Below the pieces are notes generated by a model. That model searched no databases and was not told the DNA's origin. It worked only from the letters and a program-made list of their open reading frames with translations. Below, one piece after another: positions 16,904-27,300 of a stretch of DNA of 64,000 bases. The first letter of the stretch is position 1. Every line of letters starts with the position of its first letter. The translations under genes and the position numbers were made by a program. This DNA is from Piscinibacter defluvii (GTDB taxonomy: Bacteria; Pseudomonadota; Gammaproteobacteria; Burkholderiales; Burkholderiaceae_C): assembly GCF_004011805.1 (NCBI RefSeq), contig NZ_ML137197.1, forward strand, positions 124,001 to 188,000, read 5' to 3'.

Positions 16904-17893
16904 TCAGGGCAGCAGCACGCTGCAGCCGGTGGTCTGGCGCGCCTCGAGGTCGCGGTGCGCCTGCGCCGCCTCGGCCAGGGCGTAGCGCCGCGTCACGGGG
17001 ATCTTGACGGCGCCGCTGGCCACCACGGCGAAGAGCTCGTCGGCCATCGCCTGCGTCGTCTCGGGCGAGACGATGTGACTGAACAGGGTGGGCCGCGTCA
17101 CGTACAGCGAGCCCTTGGCCAGCGTCGCGAGCTCGATCGCGGGCGGCTTGCCCGACGAGGCGCCGAAGCAGGCCGCCAGGCCGAACGGGCGCAGGCATTC
17201 GAGCGAACGCGCGAAGGTGTCCTTGCCGACCGAGTCGTACACCACCTTGACCTTCTGGCCGCCGGTGATCTCGTCGACGCGGCGCACGAAGTCCTCGCTG
17301 CGGTAGTTGATCGCATGGCTGGCCCCGTTCTCGAGCGCGAGCGCGCATTTCTCGTCGCTGCCAGCGGTGCCGATCAGCTTCAGGCCGAGCGCCCGGGCCC
17401 ATTGGCAGGCGATCAGGCCCACGCCGCCGGCCGCGGCATGGAACAGCACGAAGTCGCCCGGCTGCAGACCGCCGACCGGCAGCGTCTTGCGCAGCAGGTA
17501 TTGCACGGTGAGCCCCTTGAGCATCATGGCGGCGCCGGTATCGAAATCGATCGATTCCGGCAGCCGCACCACCGTGCGCGCCGGCATCACGCGCAGGGTG
17601 CTGTACGAACCCGGGACGTTGGATGCATAGGCCGCGCGGTCGCCCGGCTTCAGGTGCGTGACACCCTCGCCCACCGCCTCGACGATGCCGGCCCCCTCGG
17701 CCCCCAGCGCCAGCGGCAACGGATTCGGGTAGACGCCGCTGCGGTGGTAGACGTCGATGAAGTTGATGCCGCTGGCCGCGTGCCGGATGCGGATCTCGCC
17801 CGGGCCGGGCTCGCCGACGCTCACCTCGTCGAGCGTCATGTTCTCGGGGCCGCCGAAGGCGGCAACACGGATCACGCGGGCGGTCTGGGTCAT
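16904..17893 (-). CDS. NADPH:quinone oxidoreductase, zeta-crystallin-like MDR family
   Basis: 329 residues, normal length for QOR. The Rossmann motif is AAAGGVG (in VLFHAAAGGVGLIACQWA), and the substrate domain has the family motif around NFIDVYHRSGVYP. Cysteine ligands for catalytic zinc are absent, as expected for quinone reductases of this class. It would reduce quinones with NADPH in the cytoplasm. Its upstream intergenic region also carries the inverted repeat of the RTX1 promoter block, on the divergent side. Confidence 0.9.
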   Translation of the reverse strand: MTQTARVIRVAAFGGPENMTLDEVSVGEPGPGEIRIRHAASGINFIDVYHRSGVYPNPLPLALGAEGAGIVEAVGEGVTHLKPGDRAAYASNVPGSYSTLRVMPARTVVRLPESIDFDTGAAMMLKGLTVQYLLRKTLPVGGLQPGDFVLFHAAAGGVGLIACQWARALGLKLIGTAGSDEKCALALENGASHAINYRSEDFVRRVDEITGGQKVKVVYDSVGKDTFARSLECLRPFGLAACFGASSGKPPAIELATLAKGSLYVTRPTLFSHIVSPETTQAMADELFAVVASGAVKIPVTRRYALAEAAQAHRDLEARQTTGCSVLLP

Positions 17894-17938
17894 CGGGTCT
17901 CCTGATGGTTTTCAGCACCATTCTGCCGCGCCGCGTGT

Positions 17939-18003
17939 ACCCCCTGGCTTAGGGGGTCATGCCTCCCTGACCGGTCGACTTGTCACGCGCCGAACGTTAC
18001 AAG
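17939..18003 (+). promoter_or_regulatory. 65-bp conserved upstream block of RTX gene 1, with inverted repeat
   Basis: The block begins with an inverted repeat (ACCCCCT, 5-base spacer, AGGGGGT; 17939-17957) and ends with GTTACAAG. It matches 60 of 65 positions of 21181-21245 upstream of the second RTX gene, without gaps, and both lie about 130 bases before the start codon. TACAAG (17998-18003) could be a -10 element with no recognisable -35, which would place the inverted repeat near -62, a class I activator position. The promoter reading is inference; the conservation is directly visible. Confidence 0.7.
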
Positions 18004-18135
18004 CCGTGTCAGAGCGGCGAACGGGCCGGCGGCACGAAGAGGCTGCGACCGTCTCTGTCTGGACGCGGTGTGGGCCACCCGGGCGAGTCTGCGGGTGCGA
18101 ATCTGATCGGCACACCAGAGACTGGAGGGACAACC

Positions 18136-21105
18136 ATGGCTTATCTGTCGGTCGACCATGTGGTGGTCGGTGAAGGTTCGCAATTCGTCGACATCGTCGT
18201 GAGACTTGTCGATCCGGGAACGGAGACTGTCTCCGTCAACTTCGCGACGCAGAACGGCACCGCCGCCAGCGGCACGGATTTCGTTGGCCGCAGCGGTACG
18301 CTGACCTTCTTGCCCGGCGTGACCACCCAGGTCGTGCGCATCGAGATCGGCGGCGGCGCTTCCAACGAAGGCTTCGAGTCCTTCTACCTCAACTTCAGCG
18401 GCGCCCTCAACGCCACGCTCGCGCAGTCCAGCGTGCAGATCGGCATCGTCGACAATCAACCGGTGGTGGCCACGCCCGGGCTGGTCGTGCGCGACGTCGT
18501 GGTCGACGAGAAGGCCGGCAGCGCCAGTTTCGTCGTCATGCTCGGCGGCCCCAACGGGCAGTCCTCCAGCAGCCCGGTCAGCGTCAGCTACAGCACCGCC
18601 AACGGCAGCGCCAGTGCCGGCAGCGACTACAGCGCCACCAGCGGCACGCTGACCTTCGAGCCGGGCGAGTCGGCCAGGACCATCACCGTCGACATCGCCG
18701 ACGACGGCAGCCCCGAGGGCTTCGAGCGCTTCTTCCTCAACCTGAGCAACGCCACCGGCGCCACCATCCTGGACGGCCAGGGCGCGGCGATCATCGGCGC
18801 CAGCGACGCTGCCGCGGTCGCGCAGCCGCGCATCTCGGTGTCGGACATGGTCGTCGGCGAGGGCATCGGCTACGTGGACGTGGTCGTCAGCCTGAGCGCG
18901 CCGGGGTTGAGCCCGGTCTCGGTCAACTACGCCACCGCCAACGCCACCGCCAACGCCGGCACCGACTTCGTGGGCCGCTCCGGCACGCTGAACTTCGCCG
19001 CCGGCGAGACCACCAAGGTCGTGCGCATCGAGATCGGCGGCAGCGGCTCGAACGAAGGCTTCGAAACCTTCTATCTCAACCTCAGCGGCGCCACCAACGC
19101 CACCATCTCCCAGGCCACCGCGCAGATCGGCATCGTCGACAACGAGCCGGTGGTGGGCACACCCGGGCTGGTCGTGCGCGACGTCGTGGTCGACGAGAAG
19201 GCCGGCAGCGCCAGTTTCGTCGTCATGCTCGGCGGCCCCAACGGGCAGTCCTCCAGCAGCCCGGTCAGCGTCAGCTACAGCACCGCCAACGGCAGCGCCA
19301 GTGCCGGCAGCGACTACAGCGCCACCAGCGGCACGCTGACCTTCGAGCCGGGCGAGTCGGCCAAGACCATCACCGTCGACATTGCCGACGACGGCAACCC
19401 CGAAGGCTTCGAGCGCATCAACTTCACGCTCAGCAACGCGATCGGCGCGACGATCGTCGATGGTCGCGCGGTCGCCGAGATTGGCGCCAGCGATGCAGCC
19501 ACAGTGGCCACCCCGGGCATCAGCGCGACCGACACCGTGGTCGGCGAGGGCGACGGCCACGTGGACATCGTGGTCAGCCTGAGCGCCCCGAGCACGGCGC
19601 CGGTGTCGGTCAACTACGCCACCACCAATGCCGGCGCCGCCAGTGGCACCGACTTCCTCGGCCGCAACGGCACGATCGTGTTCGCCGCCGGCGAGACCAC
19701 CAAGGTCGTGCGCATCGAGATCGGCGACGGCTCGACGTCCGAGAACCTGGAGACCTTCAACTTCGTGCTGTCCGGAGCCAACGGCGCCACCATCGCCAAG
19801 CCGACCACCACGGTCAGCATCGTCGACAACGACAAGGCCGGCGTGATCGTGTACAGCCACGGCCGCAGCAACGACATCTACACCGTCGTGGCAGCGAGCG
19901 ACGTGATCGTCGAGAACGTCGGTGGCGGCATCGACATGGCGAACTCCTCGGTCAGCTATGCGCTCGGCGCCAATGTCGAGAACCTGACCTTGACCGGCGG
20001 CAACGCGATCAACGGAACCGGCAACACGCTGAACAACGCCATCACCGGCAACTCGGCTGGCAACACCTTGGACGGCGGCGCGGGCAACGACACGCTCGAC
20101 GGCGGCCTGGGCGTCGACACGATGATCGGCGCTGCGGGCAACGACAGCTTCGTCGTCGAAGACGCCGGCGACATCGTGACGGAGGCTGCCGGCGGCGGCA
20201 CCGACACGGTGCTGAGCAGCCGCAGCTACACGCTGGGCGCGAATCTCGAGAACCTGACACTGACCGGCATCAGTGCCGTCAATGGCACCGGCAATGCCCT
20301 GAACAACCGGCTGACGGGCAACACCGCCAGCAACGTGCTGAACGGCGGCGTCGGCAACGACACCCTGGCCGGTGGTGCCGGCAACGACAGCTACGTCGTC
20401 GACGCAGCCGGCGATGTGGTGAGCGAGGCCGCCGGCGCGGGCTCCGATACGGTGCGGAGCGCGCTGGCCTACACACTGGGCGCGAACCTGGAGCGCCTGA
20501 TCTTGACGGGCAGCGCTGCGGTCAACGGCACCGGCAACGGGCTGGCCAATACCCTGACGGGCAACGGCGCCGCCAACGCCCTCAGCGGCGGCAGCGGCAA
20601 TGACACCCTCAGCGGCGCGGCCGGCAACGACAGCCTGAACGGCGGCGCGGGCAGCGACCAGCTGACCGGCGGCACCGGCAACGACATCTTCCTGTTCAAC
20701 AGCCTGTCCGGCTTCGACACGGTCAAAGACTTCGACACCGTGACCGATTCGCTGCGCTTCAGCATGGCGAGCATCCGCATCGGCGACGGCGACACGCTGG
20801 TCGAGGGCAGCGCGGTACGTGCGGCACCCGGCGGTTTCTCGGCCAATGCGGAACTGGTCATCTTCACGAGCAACATCGGCGGCGCGATCGACGCCACCGC
20901 GGCGGCCCTGCAGATCGGGGCCGCGACCGGTGGCTTCGCCTCCGGCGCCGACCGCCTGTTCGTGGTCGACAACGGCACACAGACCGGCGTCTTCCGGTTC
21001 CATTCATCGGGCGTCGACGCAACGGTCACGGCCGCCGAGCTGACGCAACTGGCGCTCATCGAGGGCACGATGACGAACGTCTCGGACTACCTCTTCGGAG
21101 CCTGA
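18136..21105 (+). CDS. Calx-beta/RTX protein 1, putative type I-secreted protein
   Basis: 989 residues. The ATG at 18136 has GGAGGGA upstream; a longer in-frame start at 17980 would begin inside the conserved upstream block and add unrelated sequence. Domains: five Calx-beta domains (about 1-108, 109-230, 231-337, 338-459, 460-566), a linker (VYSHGRSNDIY), then RTX nonapeptide repeats (GGxGNDTL type, about 645-855) that bind calcium, and a C-terminal region ending in DYLFGA, a typical uncleaved type I secretion signal. There is no Sec signal. Domains 2 and 4 are almost identical. It is likely a surface-associated or released calcium-dependent protein exported by the PrtD/HlyD-type system encoded after RTX gene 2. 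Confidence 0.88.
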   Translation: MAYLSVDHVVVGEGSQFVDIVVRLVDPGTETVSVNFATQNGTAASGTDFVGRSGTLTFLPGVTTQVVRIEIGGGASNEGFESFYLNFSGALNATLAQSSVQIGIVDNQPVVATPGLVVRDVVVDEKAGSASFVVMLGGPNGQSSSSPVSVSYSTANGSASAGSDYSATSGTLTFEPGESARTITVDIADDGSPEGFERFFLNLSNATGATILDGQGAAIIGASDAAAVAQPRISVSDMVVGEGIGYVDVVVSLSAPGLSPVSVNYATANATANAGTDFVGRSGTLNFAAGETTKVVRIEIGGSGSNEGFETFYLNLSGATNATISQATAQIGIVDNEPVVGTPGLVVRDVVVDEKAGSASFVVMLGGPNGQSSSSPVSVSYSTANGSASAGSDYSATSGTLTFEPGESAKTITVDIADDGNPEGFERINFTLSNAIGATIVDGRAVAEIGASDAATVATPGISATDTVVGEGDGHVDIVVSLSAPSTAPVSVNYATTNAGAASGTDFLGRNGTIVFAAGETTKVVRIEIGDGSTSENLETFNFVLSGANGATIAKPTTTVSIVDNDKAGVIVYSHGRSNDIYTVVAASDVIVENVGGGIDMANSSVSYALGANVENLTLTGGNAINGTGNTLNNAITGNSAGNTLDGGAGNDTLDGGLGVDTMIGAAGNDSFVVEDAGDIVTEAAGGGTDTVLSSRSYTLGANLENLTLTGISAVNGTGNALNNRLTGNTASNVLNGGVGNDTLAGGAGNDSYVVDAAGDVVSEAAGAGSDTVRSALAYTLGANLERLILTGSAAVNGTGNGLANTLTGNGAANALSGGSGNDTLSGAAGNDSLNGGAGSDQLTGGTGNDIFLFNSLSGFDTVKDFDTVTDSLRFSMASIRIGDGDTLVEGSAVRAAPGGFSANAELVIFTSNIGGAIDATAAALQIGAATGGFASGADRLFVVDNGTQTGVFRFHSSGVDATVTAAELTQLALIEGTMTNVSDYLFGA
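18475..18676 (+). repeat. 202-bp direct repeat, copy 1 (Calx-beta domain 2 of RTX1)
   Basis: Base-for-base identical to 19162-19363, 687 bases downstream, including third codon positions. The flanking domains are more diverged, which indicates recent duplication or gene conversion of this segment. Confidence 0.9.
19162..19363 (+). repeat. 202-bp direct repeat, copy 2 (Calx-beta domain 4 of RTX1)
   Basis: Identical partner of 18475-18676. Identity stops at the base after 19363 (A here, G in copy 1), with further scattered differences downstream. Confidence 0.9.
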
Positions 21106-21128
21106 ACACCCGGTCGGCACGGCGGCGA

Positions 21129-21146
21129 ATGGGCCCTCGGGCCCAT
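21129..21146. terminator. Short perfect palindromic hairpin after RTX1
   Basis: ATGGGCCC and GGGCCCAT with a 2-base centre, starting 24 bases after the RTX1 stop and 35 bases before the next upstream block. There is no T tract, so terminator function is uncertain. Confidence 0.4.
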
Positions 21147-21180
21147 GGCGGGCGCGCGACACCCTGACTCTGCCACGCGC

Positions 21181-21245
21181 ACCCCCTGGCTTAGGGGGGC
21201 CTGTCTCCCTGACCTGTCGACTTGTCACGCGCCGAACGATACAAG
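21181..21245 (+). promoter_or_regulatory. 65-bp conserved upstream block of RTX gene 2, with inverted repeat
   Basis: Second copy of the block at 17939-18003, with 60 of 65 identical positions. The inverted repeat is CCCCCT/AGGGGG around the same GGCTT centre, and the block ends GATACAAG. It ends 130 bases before the RTX2 ATG (132 for RTX1), so spacing is preserved. Leader sequences after the block are not conserved, which argues for selection on, or recent copying of, the block itself. Confidence 0.7.
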
Positions 21246-21375
21246 TGGCGTCACAAGAACAAGCGTGTCGCGGACCGGGAGGAGGCCCGCGGACACGCCT
21301 CGGGACGCCGCGTGGGCTGCCCGGCCGAGGCCGGGCCCGGATTCATCCATTCACCCCCGGTGCGAGAGGTAAGCC

Positions 21376-24300
21376 ATGCCGTCCCTGTCCGTAGATCATG
21401 TGGTCGTCAGCGAGGCTGACGGCTTTGTCGACATCGTCATCCGCCTGACCGATGGAGGGGCCCAGCCCATCTCGGTCAACTATGCGTTCGGCAATATCAC
21501 GGCGGTCAACGGCGGCGGCAGTCCCGACTACTCGGTGACGAGTTCCGGGACGCTGACCTTCGACGTCGGCGTGACGACGCAGACCATCCGGGTCAACCTG
21601 TCGGACAACGCTGCCGTCGAGGCCTTCGAGTCGTTCCGGCTCAGCCTCAGCGGCGCGACCAACGGCGCGCTGATCTCCAACACCGATGCCGTCATCGGCA
21701 TCGTCGACAACGAGGCGGGCACCGGAACGCCCGGCCTGAGCGTGCGCGACGTCGTCGTCGACGAGAAGGCCGGCACCGCGACCTTCGTCGTCCTGCTCGG
21801 CGGCCCGGCCGGACAGGCCTCTGGCGGCACGGTCACGGTCGACTACGAGACCTACCCCGGCACCGCCAGCGCCGGGTCCGACTACACGACCACCAGCGGT
21901 ACCCTCACGTTCGAGGCAGGCCAGACTGTCAAAACCGTCACCGTCAGCATCAACAACGACAACACGCCCGAGGGCGCCGAACGCTTCTTCCTCGACCTCG
22001 ACAACGTCACCGGCGGCGCCGTCATCCTCGACAGCCGCGGCGTCGGCACCATCGGTGCCAACGACGCCACCCCGGTGGCCAAGACCCGCATCACGATCAG
22101 CGACGCCATCGTCAGCGAGAGCGACGGCTATGTCGACATCGTCGTCAGCCTCAGCGCACCGGCCCAAGCCCCCGTCTCGGTCAGCTACTACACCGCCAAC
22201 TCCACCGCCATCTCCGGCGGTGGCGCGCCCGACTACTTCGGGTACGGAGGCACCAACACGCTGAACTTCGCCGTAGGCGAGACGACCAAGGTCGTCCGCG
22301 TCGAGCTCGCGGACGACATCACCGTCGAAGGCTACGAGAACTTCTACTTCATCCTCCATTCGGCCTCGGCCAACGCCGACATCGTGAAGGAGTACGCCAC
22401 CATCGGCATCGTCGACGACGACAACACCGTCGACGCCCCGAGCATCGTCGTGCGTGACGCGGTGGTCGACGAGAAGGCCGGCACCGCGACCTTCGTCATC
22501 ATGCTCGGCGGGCCCAGCGGCCAGTCGTCCAACAGCACCGTCACCGTCGACTACCAGACCACCGCCGGCACCGCCGCTGCCGGCACGGACTACGCCACCA
22601 CCTCCGGCACCCTCACCTTCGCCGCCGGCGAGAGCGTCAAGACGGTCACCGTCGACATCAACGACGACAACACACCCGAGGGCGCCGAGCGCTTCTTCCT
22701 CGACCTGGATACCCCCACCGGCGGCGCCGTCATTCTCGACAGCCGCGGCGTGGCCACCATCGGCGCCAGCGACGCCACCTCGGTGTCCAAGACCCGAATC
22801 ACCGTCAGCGACGCGATCGTCAGCGAGAACGACGGCTACGTCGACATCGTCGTCAGCCTCAGCGCACCGGCGCAGGCGCCGGTCACCGTCAACTACTACA
22901 CCAGCAACTCCACCGCCATCTCCGGCGGCGGCGCGCCCGACTACTACGGCGTGAACACCAACCTGCTGAACTTCGCCGTCGGCGAGACCACCAAGGTCGT
23001 CCGCATCGAGCTCGAGGACAGCCTGGACACCGACGTCGAGGGCTTCGAGAACTTCTACTTCGTTCTCTACTCGGCGTCTGCCAACGCCGACATCGTGAAG
23101 GACTACGCCAACATCGGCATCGTCGACGACGACAACACCGTCGATGCCCCGATCATCGTCGTGCGCGACGCGGTGGTCGACGAGAAGGCCGGTACCGCGA
23201 CCTTCGTCGTCATGCTCGGCGGGCCCAACGGCCAGTCCTCCAACAGCACCGTCACCGTCGACTACGGGACGACCGCCGGCACTGCCACTGCCGGCGCCGA
23301 CTACGCCACCACCTCCGGCACCCTCACCTTCGCCGCCGGCGAGAGCGTCAAGACCGTCACCGTCGACATCGCCGACGACAACACACCCGAAGGCGCCGAG
23401 CGCTTCTTCCTTGATCTGGACACCGCCACCGGCGGCGCCCTCATCCTCGACAGCCGAGGGGTGGCCACCATCGGCGCCAGCGACGCCACCCAGGTGTCCA
23501 AGACCCGCATCTCCGTCAGCGACGCCATCGTCAGCGAGAGCGACGGCTACATCGACGTGGTCGTCAGCCTCAGCGCGCCGGCGCAGGCGCCGGTCACGGT
23601 CAGCTACTACACCGACAACTCCACCGCCATCTCCGGCGGCGGCTCGCCCGACTACTTCGGCAGCAACTCGCACGTGCTGAATTTCGCCGTCGGCGAGACC
23701 ACCAAGGTCGTCCGCTTCGAGCTCGAGGACAGCCTCGACACCGACGTCGAGGGCTACGAGAACTTCTACTTCGTTCTGCATTCCGCTTCGGCCAATGCCG
23801 ACATCGTCAAGGACTACGCCAACATCGGCATCGTCGACGACGACAACACCGTCGACAACCCGATCGTGATCGTGCGCGATGCAGTGGTCGACGAGAAGGC
23901 CGGCACCGCCACCTTCGTCGTCATGCTCGGCGGGCCCAACGGGCAATCCTCCAACAGCACCGTCACGGTCGATTACCGGACGACCAACGGAACCGCCACC
24001 GCCGGCACCGACTACACCGCCATCCTGGACGGCACGCTCACCTTCGCCGCCGGCGAGAGCGTCAAGACCGTCACCGTCGACATCAACGACGACGGCGCGA
24101 CCGAGGGCGCCGAACGCTTCTTCCTCGACCTGGACACCGCCACCGGCGGCGCCGTCATCCTCGACAGCCGCGGCGTGGCCACCATCGGCGCCAGCGACGG
24201 CACCCAGGTCTCCAAGACCCGCATCTCCGTCAGCGACGCCATCGTCAGCGAGAGCGACGGCTACATCGACGTGGTCGTCAGCCTCAGCGCGCCGGCGCAG

Positions 24301-27300
24301 GCGCCGGTCACGGTCAGCTACTACACGTCCAACTCCACCGCCGTCTCCGGCGGCGGCGCACCCGACTACTTCGGCGCCAACTCCCACGTGCTGAACTTCG
24401 CCGTCGGCGAGACCACCAAGGTCGTCCGCTTCGAGATCGAGGACAGCCTGAACACCGACATCGAGAACTACGAGAACTTCTACTTCATCCTCCATTCAGC
24501 CTCGGCCAACGCCGACATCGTCAAGGACTACGCCAACATCGGCATCGTCGACGACGACAACACCGTCGACAACCCGATCGTTGTCGTGCGCGATGCAGTG
24601 GTCGACGAGAAGGCCGGCACCGCCACCTTCGTCGTCATGCTCGGCGGGCCCAACGGCCAGTCCTCCAACAACACCGTCACCGTCGACTACGACACCACCA
24701 CCGCCGGCACCGCGACCGCCGGCAGCGACTTCACTGCCACCTCGGGCACGCTCACGTTCGCCGCCGGCGAGACCGTCAAGACGGTCACCGTCGATATCCG
24801 GGACGACGCCACGACAGAAGGGCGTGAGCGCGTCAACCTGGTCCTCAGCGACGCGACCGGCGGCGCACTCATCGTCGACGCCAATGGGGTGGCCGAGATC
24901 GGCGCCAGCGATGCCGGCGGCGGGTTGCCGCCGACGATCTCCGTGGCCGATGCCACCGTGGCCGAGGGCGACGGCTACATCGACGTGGTCGTCAGCCTCA
25001 GCGCGCCGGCGCAGACCCCTGTGACGGTGAACTACTACACCAGCAACTCCACCGCCGTCTCCGGCGGTGGCGCGCCCGACTACTGGGGCCCCGGCACCCA
25101 CACCCTGAACTTCGCCGCGGGCGAGACCACGAAGGTCGTCCGCATCGAGATCGAGGACGACTTCAACCCCGAGAACATCGAGAGCTTCAACTTCAACCTG
25201 ATCACGCCCAGCGGCGCGACCATCGCCAAGGCCGTCGGGGTGATCAACATCGTCGACGACGACAACCCGGGCGTCAACGTGTACAGCTACGGCCGCAGCG
25301 ACGACGTCTACACCGTCGCCTCGAATACCGACGTGCTGGTCGAAAACGCCGGCGGCGGCACGGACCTGGTCCGCTCCTCGATCACCTACACGCTCCGTGA
25401 CAACCTCGAGAACCTCACGCTGACCGGCAGCGCCGGGATCAGCGGAATCGGCAACACGCTCAACAACGTGCTGACCGGCAACTCCGGCAATAACCGCCTC
25501 AACGGCGACAGCGGCAACGACACACTCGACGGGCGGGGCGGCGCCGACACGATGACCGGCGGCGCCGGCAACGACAACTTCCTCGTCGACAACGCCGGCG
25601 ACATCGTCGTCGAGGCAGCGGGCGGCGGCACTGACACCGTGCTGTCGAACCGCACCTACACGTTGCTGGCCAACCTCGAGAACCTGACGCTGACGGGCAG
25701 CAGTGCGATCAACGGCACCGGCAACACGCTGAACAACGTGCTGACCGGCAACGGCGCGAACAACTCGCTCAACGGCGGCAGCGGCAACGACACGCTCATC
25801 GGCGGCCTCGGTGCCGACACGATGATCGGCGGCGCCGGCAATGACCTGATGGTGGTCGACAACGCCGGCGACGTCGTCACCGAGGCAGCCGCCGGCGGTA
25901 CCGACACCGTGCAGATCAACCGCAGCTACACGCTGCTGGCCAACTTCGAGAACCTCACGCTGACGGGCAGCAGCGCGATCAACGGCACCGGCAACGCGCT
26001 GAACAACGTGCTGACCGGCAACGGCGCGAACAACTCGCTCAACGGCGGCAGCGGCAACGACACGCTCATCGGCGGCCTCGGCGCCGACACGATGATCGGC
26101 GGCGCCGGCAACGACCTGATGGTGGTCGACAACGCCGGCGACGTCGTCACCGAGGCGGCCGCCGGTGGCACCGACACCGTGCAGTCGAGCCGCAGCTACA
26201 GCCTGCTGGCCAACTTCGAGAACCTCACGCTGACGGGCAGCAGCGCGATCAACGGCACCGGCAACACGCTGAACAACGTGCTGACCGGCAACGGCGCGAG
26301 GAACTCGCTCAACGGCGGCAGCGGCAACGACACCCTCAACGGCGGCCTCGGCGCCGACACGATGATCGGCGGCACCGGCAACGACACCTTCTTGGTCGAC
26401 AACGTCGGCGATGTCGTCACCGAGGCGGCCGCCGGCGGCACCGACACCGTGCAGGTCAACCGCACCTACACGCTGCTGGCCAACCTCGAGAACCTCACGC
26501 TGACGGGCAGCAGCGCGATCAACGGCACCGGCAACACGCTGAACAACGTGCTGACCGGCAACGGCGCGAACAACGTGCTGAACGGGGGAACCGGCAACGA
26601 CACGATGATCGGCGGGGCGGGCAACGACACCTACGTCGTCAACGTGCTGACGGACGTGGTGACTGAAGCGACGGGTGGTGGCACGGACACGGTGCAGTCC
26701 GGACTGAGCTACACGCTGGGCCTGAATGTCGAGCGCCTGACACTGACCGGCAGCAGCGCCGTCAACGGCACCGGCAACTCGCTGAACAACCTGCTGACCG
26801 GCAACAGCGCGAACAACTCGCTCAACGGTAGTACCGGCAACGACACCCTCAATGGCGGCGCCGGCAACGACACGATGATCGGCGGCGCGGGCAACGACGC
26901 CCTGACGGGCGGGCTCGGCAACGACACCTTCCACTTCACCAGCCTGGCGGGAAGCGATGCGGTAACGGACTTCAACTCGGTCAACGACACCTTCCGGTTC
27001 AGCCAGGCCACCATCAGGATCGGTGACGGCGACACGGTGGTCGACAATGGCCAGACACGCAGCAACTTCGCCCCGCATGCCGCTTCGGCCGAAGTCGTGG
27101 TGGTGACCGACGGGCAGGTCTTCGGCACCATCGACGCCGGATCCGCTGCCGCTGTGATCGGCTCCGCAAGCAGCAACTATGCCGTCGGCGCGACGCGTCT
27201 GTTCGTGGTGGACAATGGCGCCCAGACGGGCATCTTCCTGTTCACCTCGTCCGGCGCCAACGCCCTGGTCAGCGCCTCGGAGCTGACACAGATCGCGCTG

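Noticed and set aside
17983-21003. A 1006-codon open frame on the minus strand opposite RTX1
   Set aside because: It is the antisense shadow of repeat-rich, G/C-ending codons. It has no ribosome site, its low-complexity Val/Asp/Ala/Gly content reflects the opposite strand, and RTX1 is strongly supported by domains.
25651-26730. Regular direct repeats resembling a CRISPR-like or satellite array
   Set aside because: The 270-bp periodicity is in frame and encodes RTX modules; there are no short repeats with unique spacers and no cas genes.
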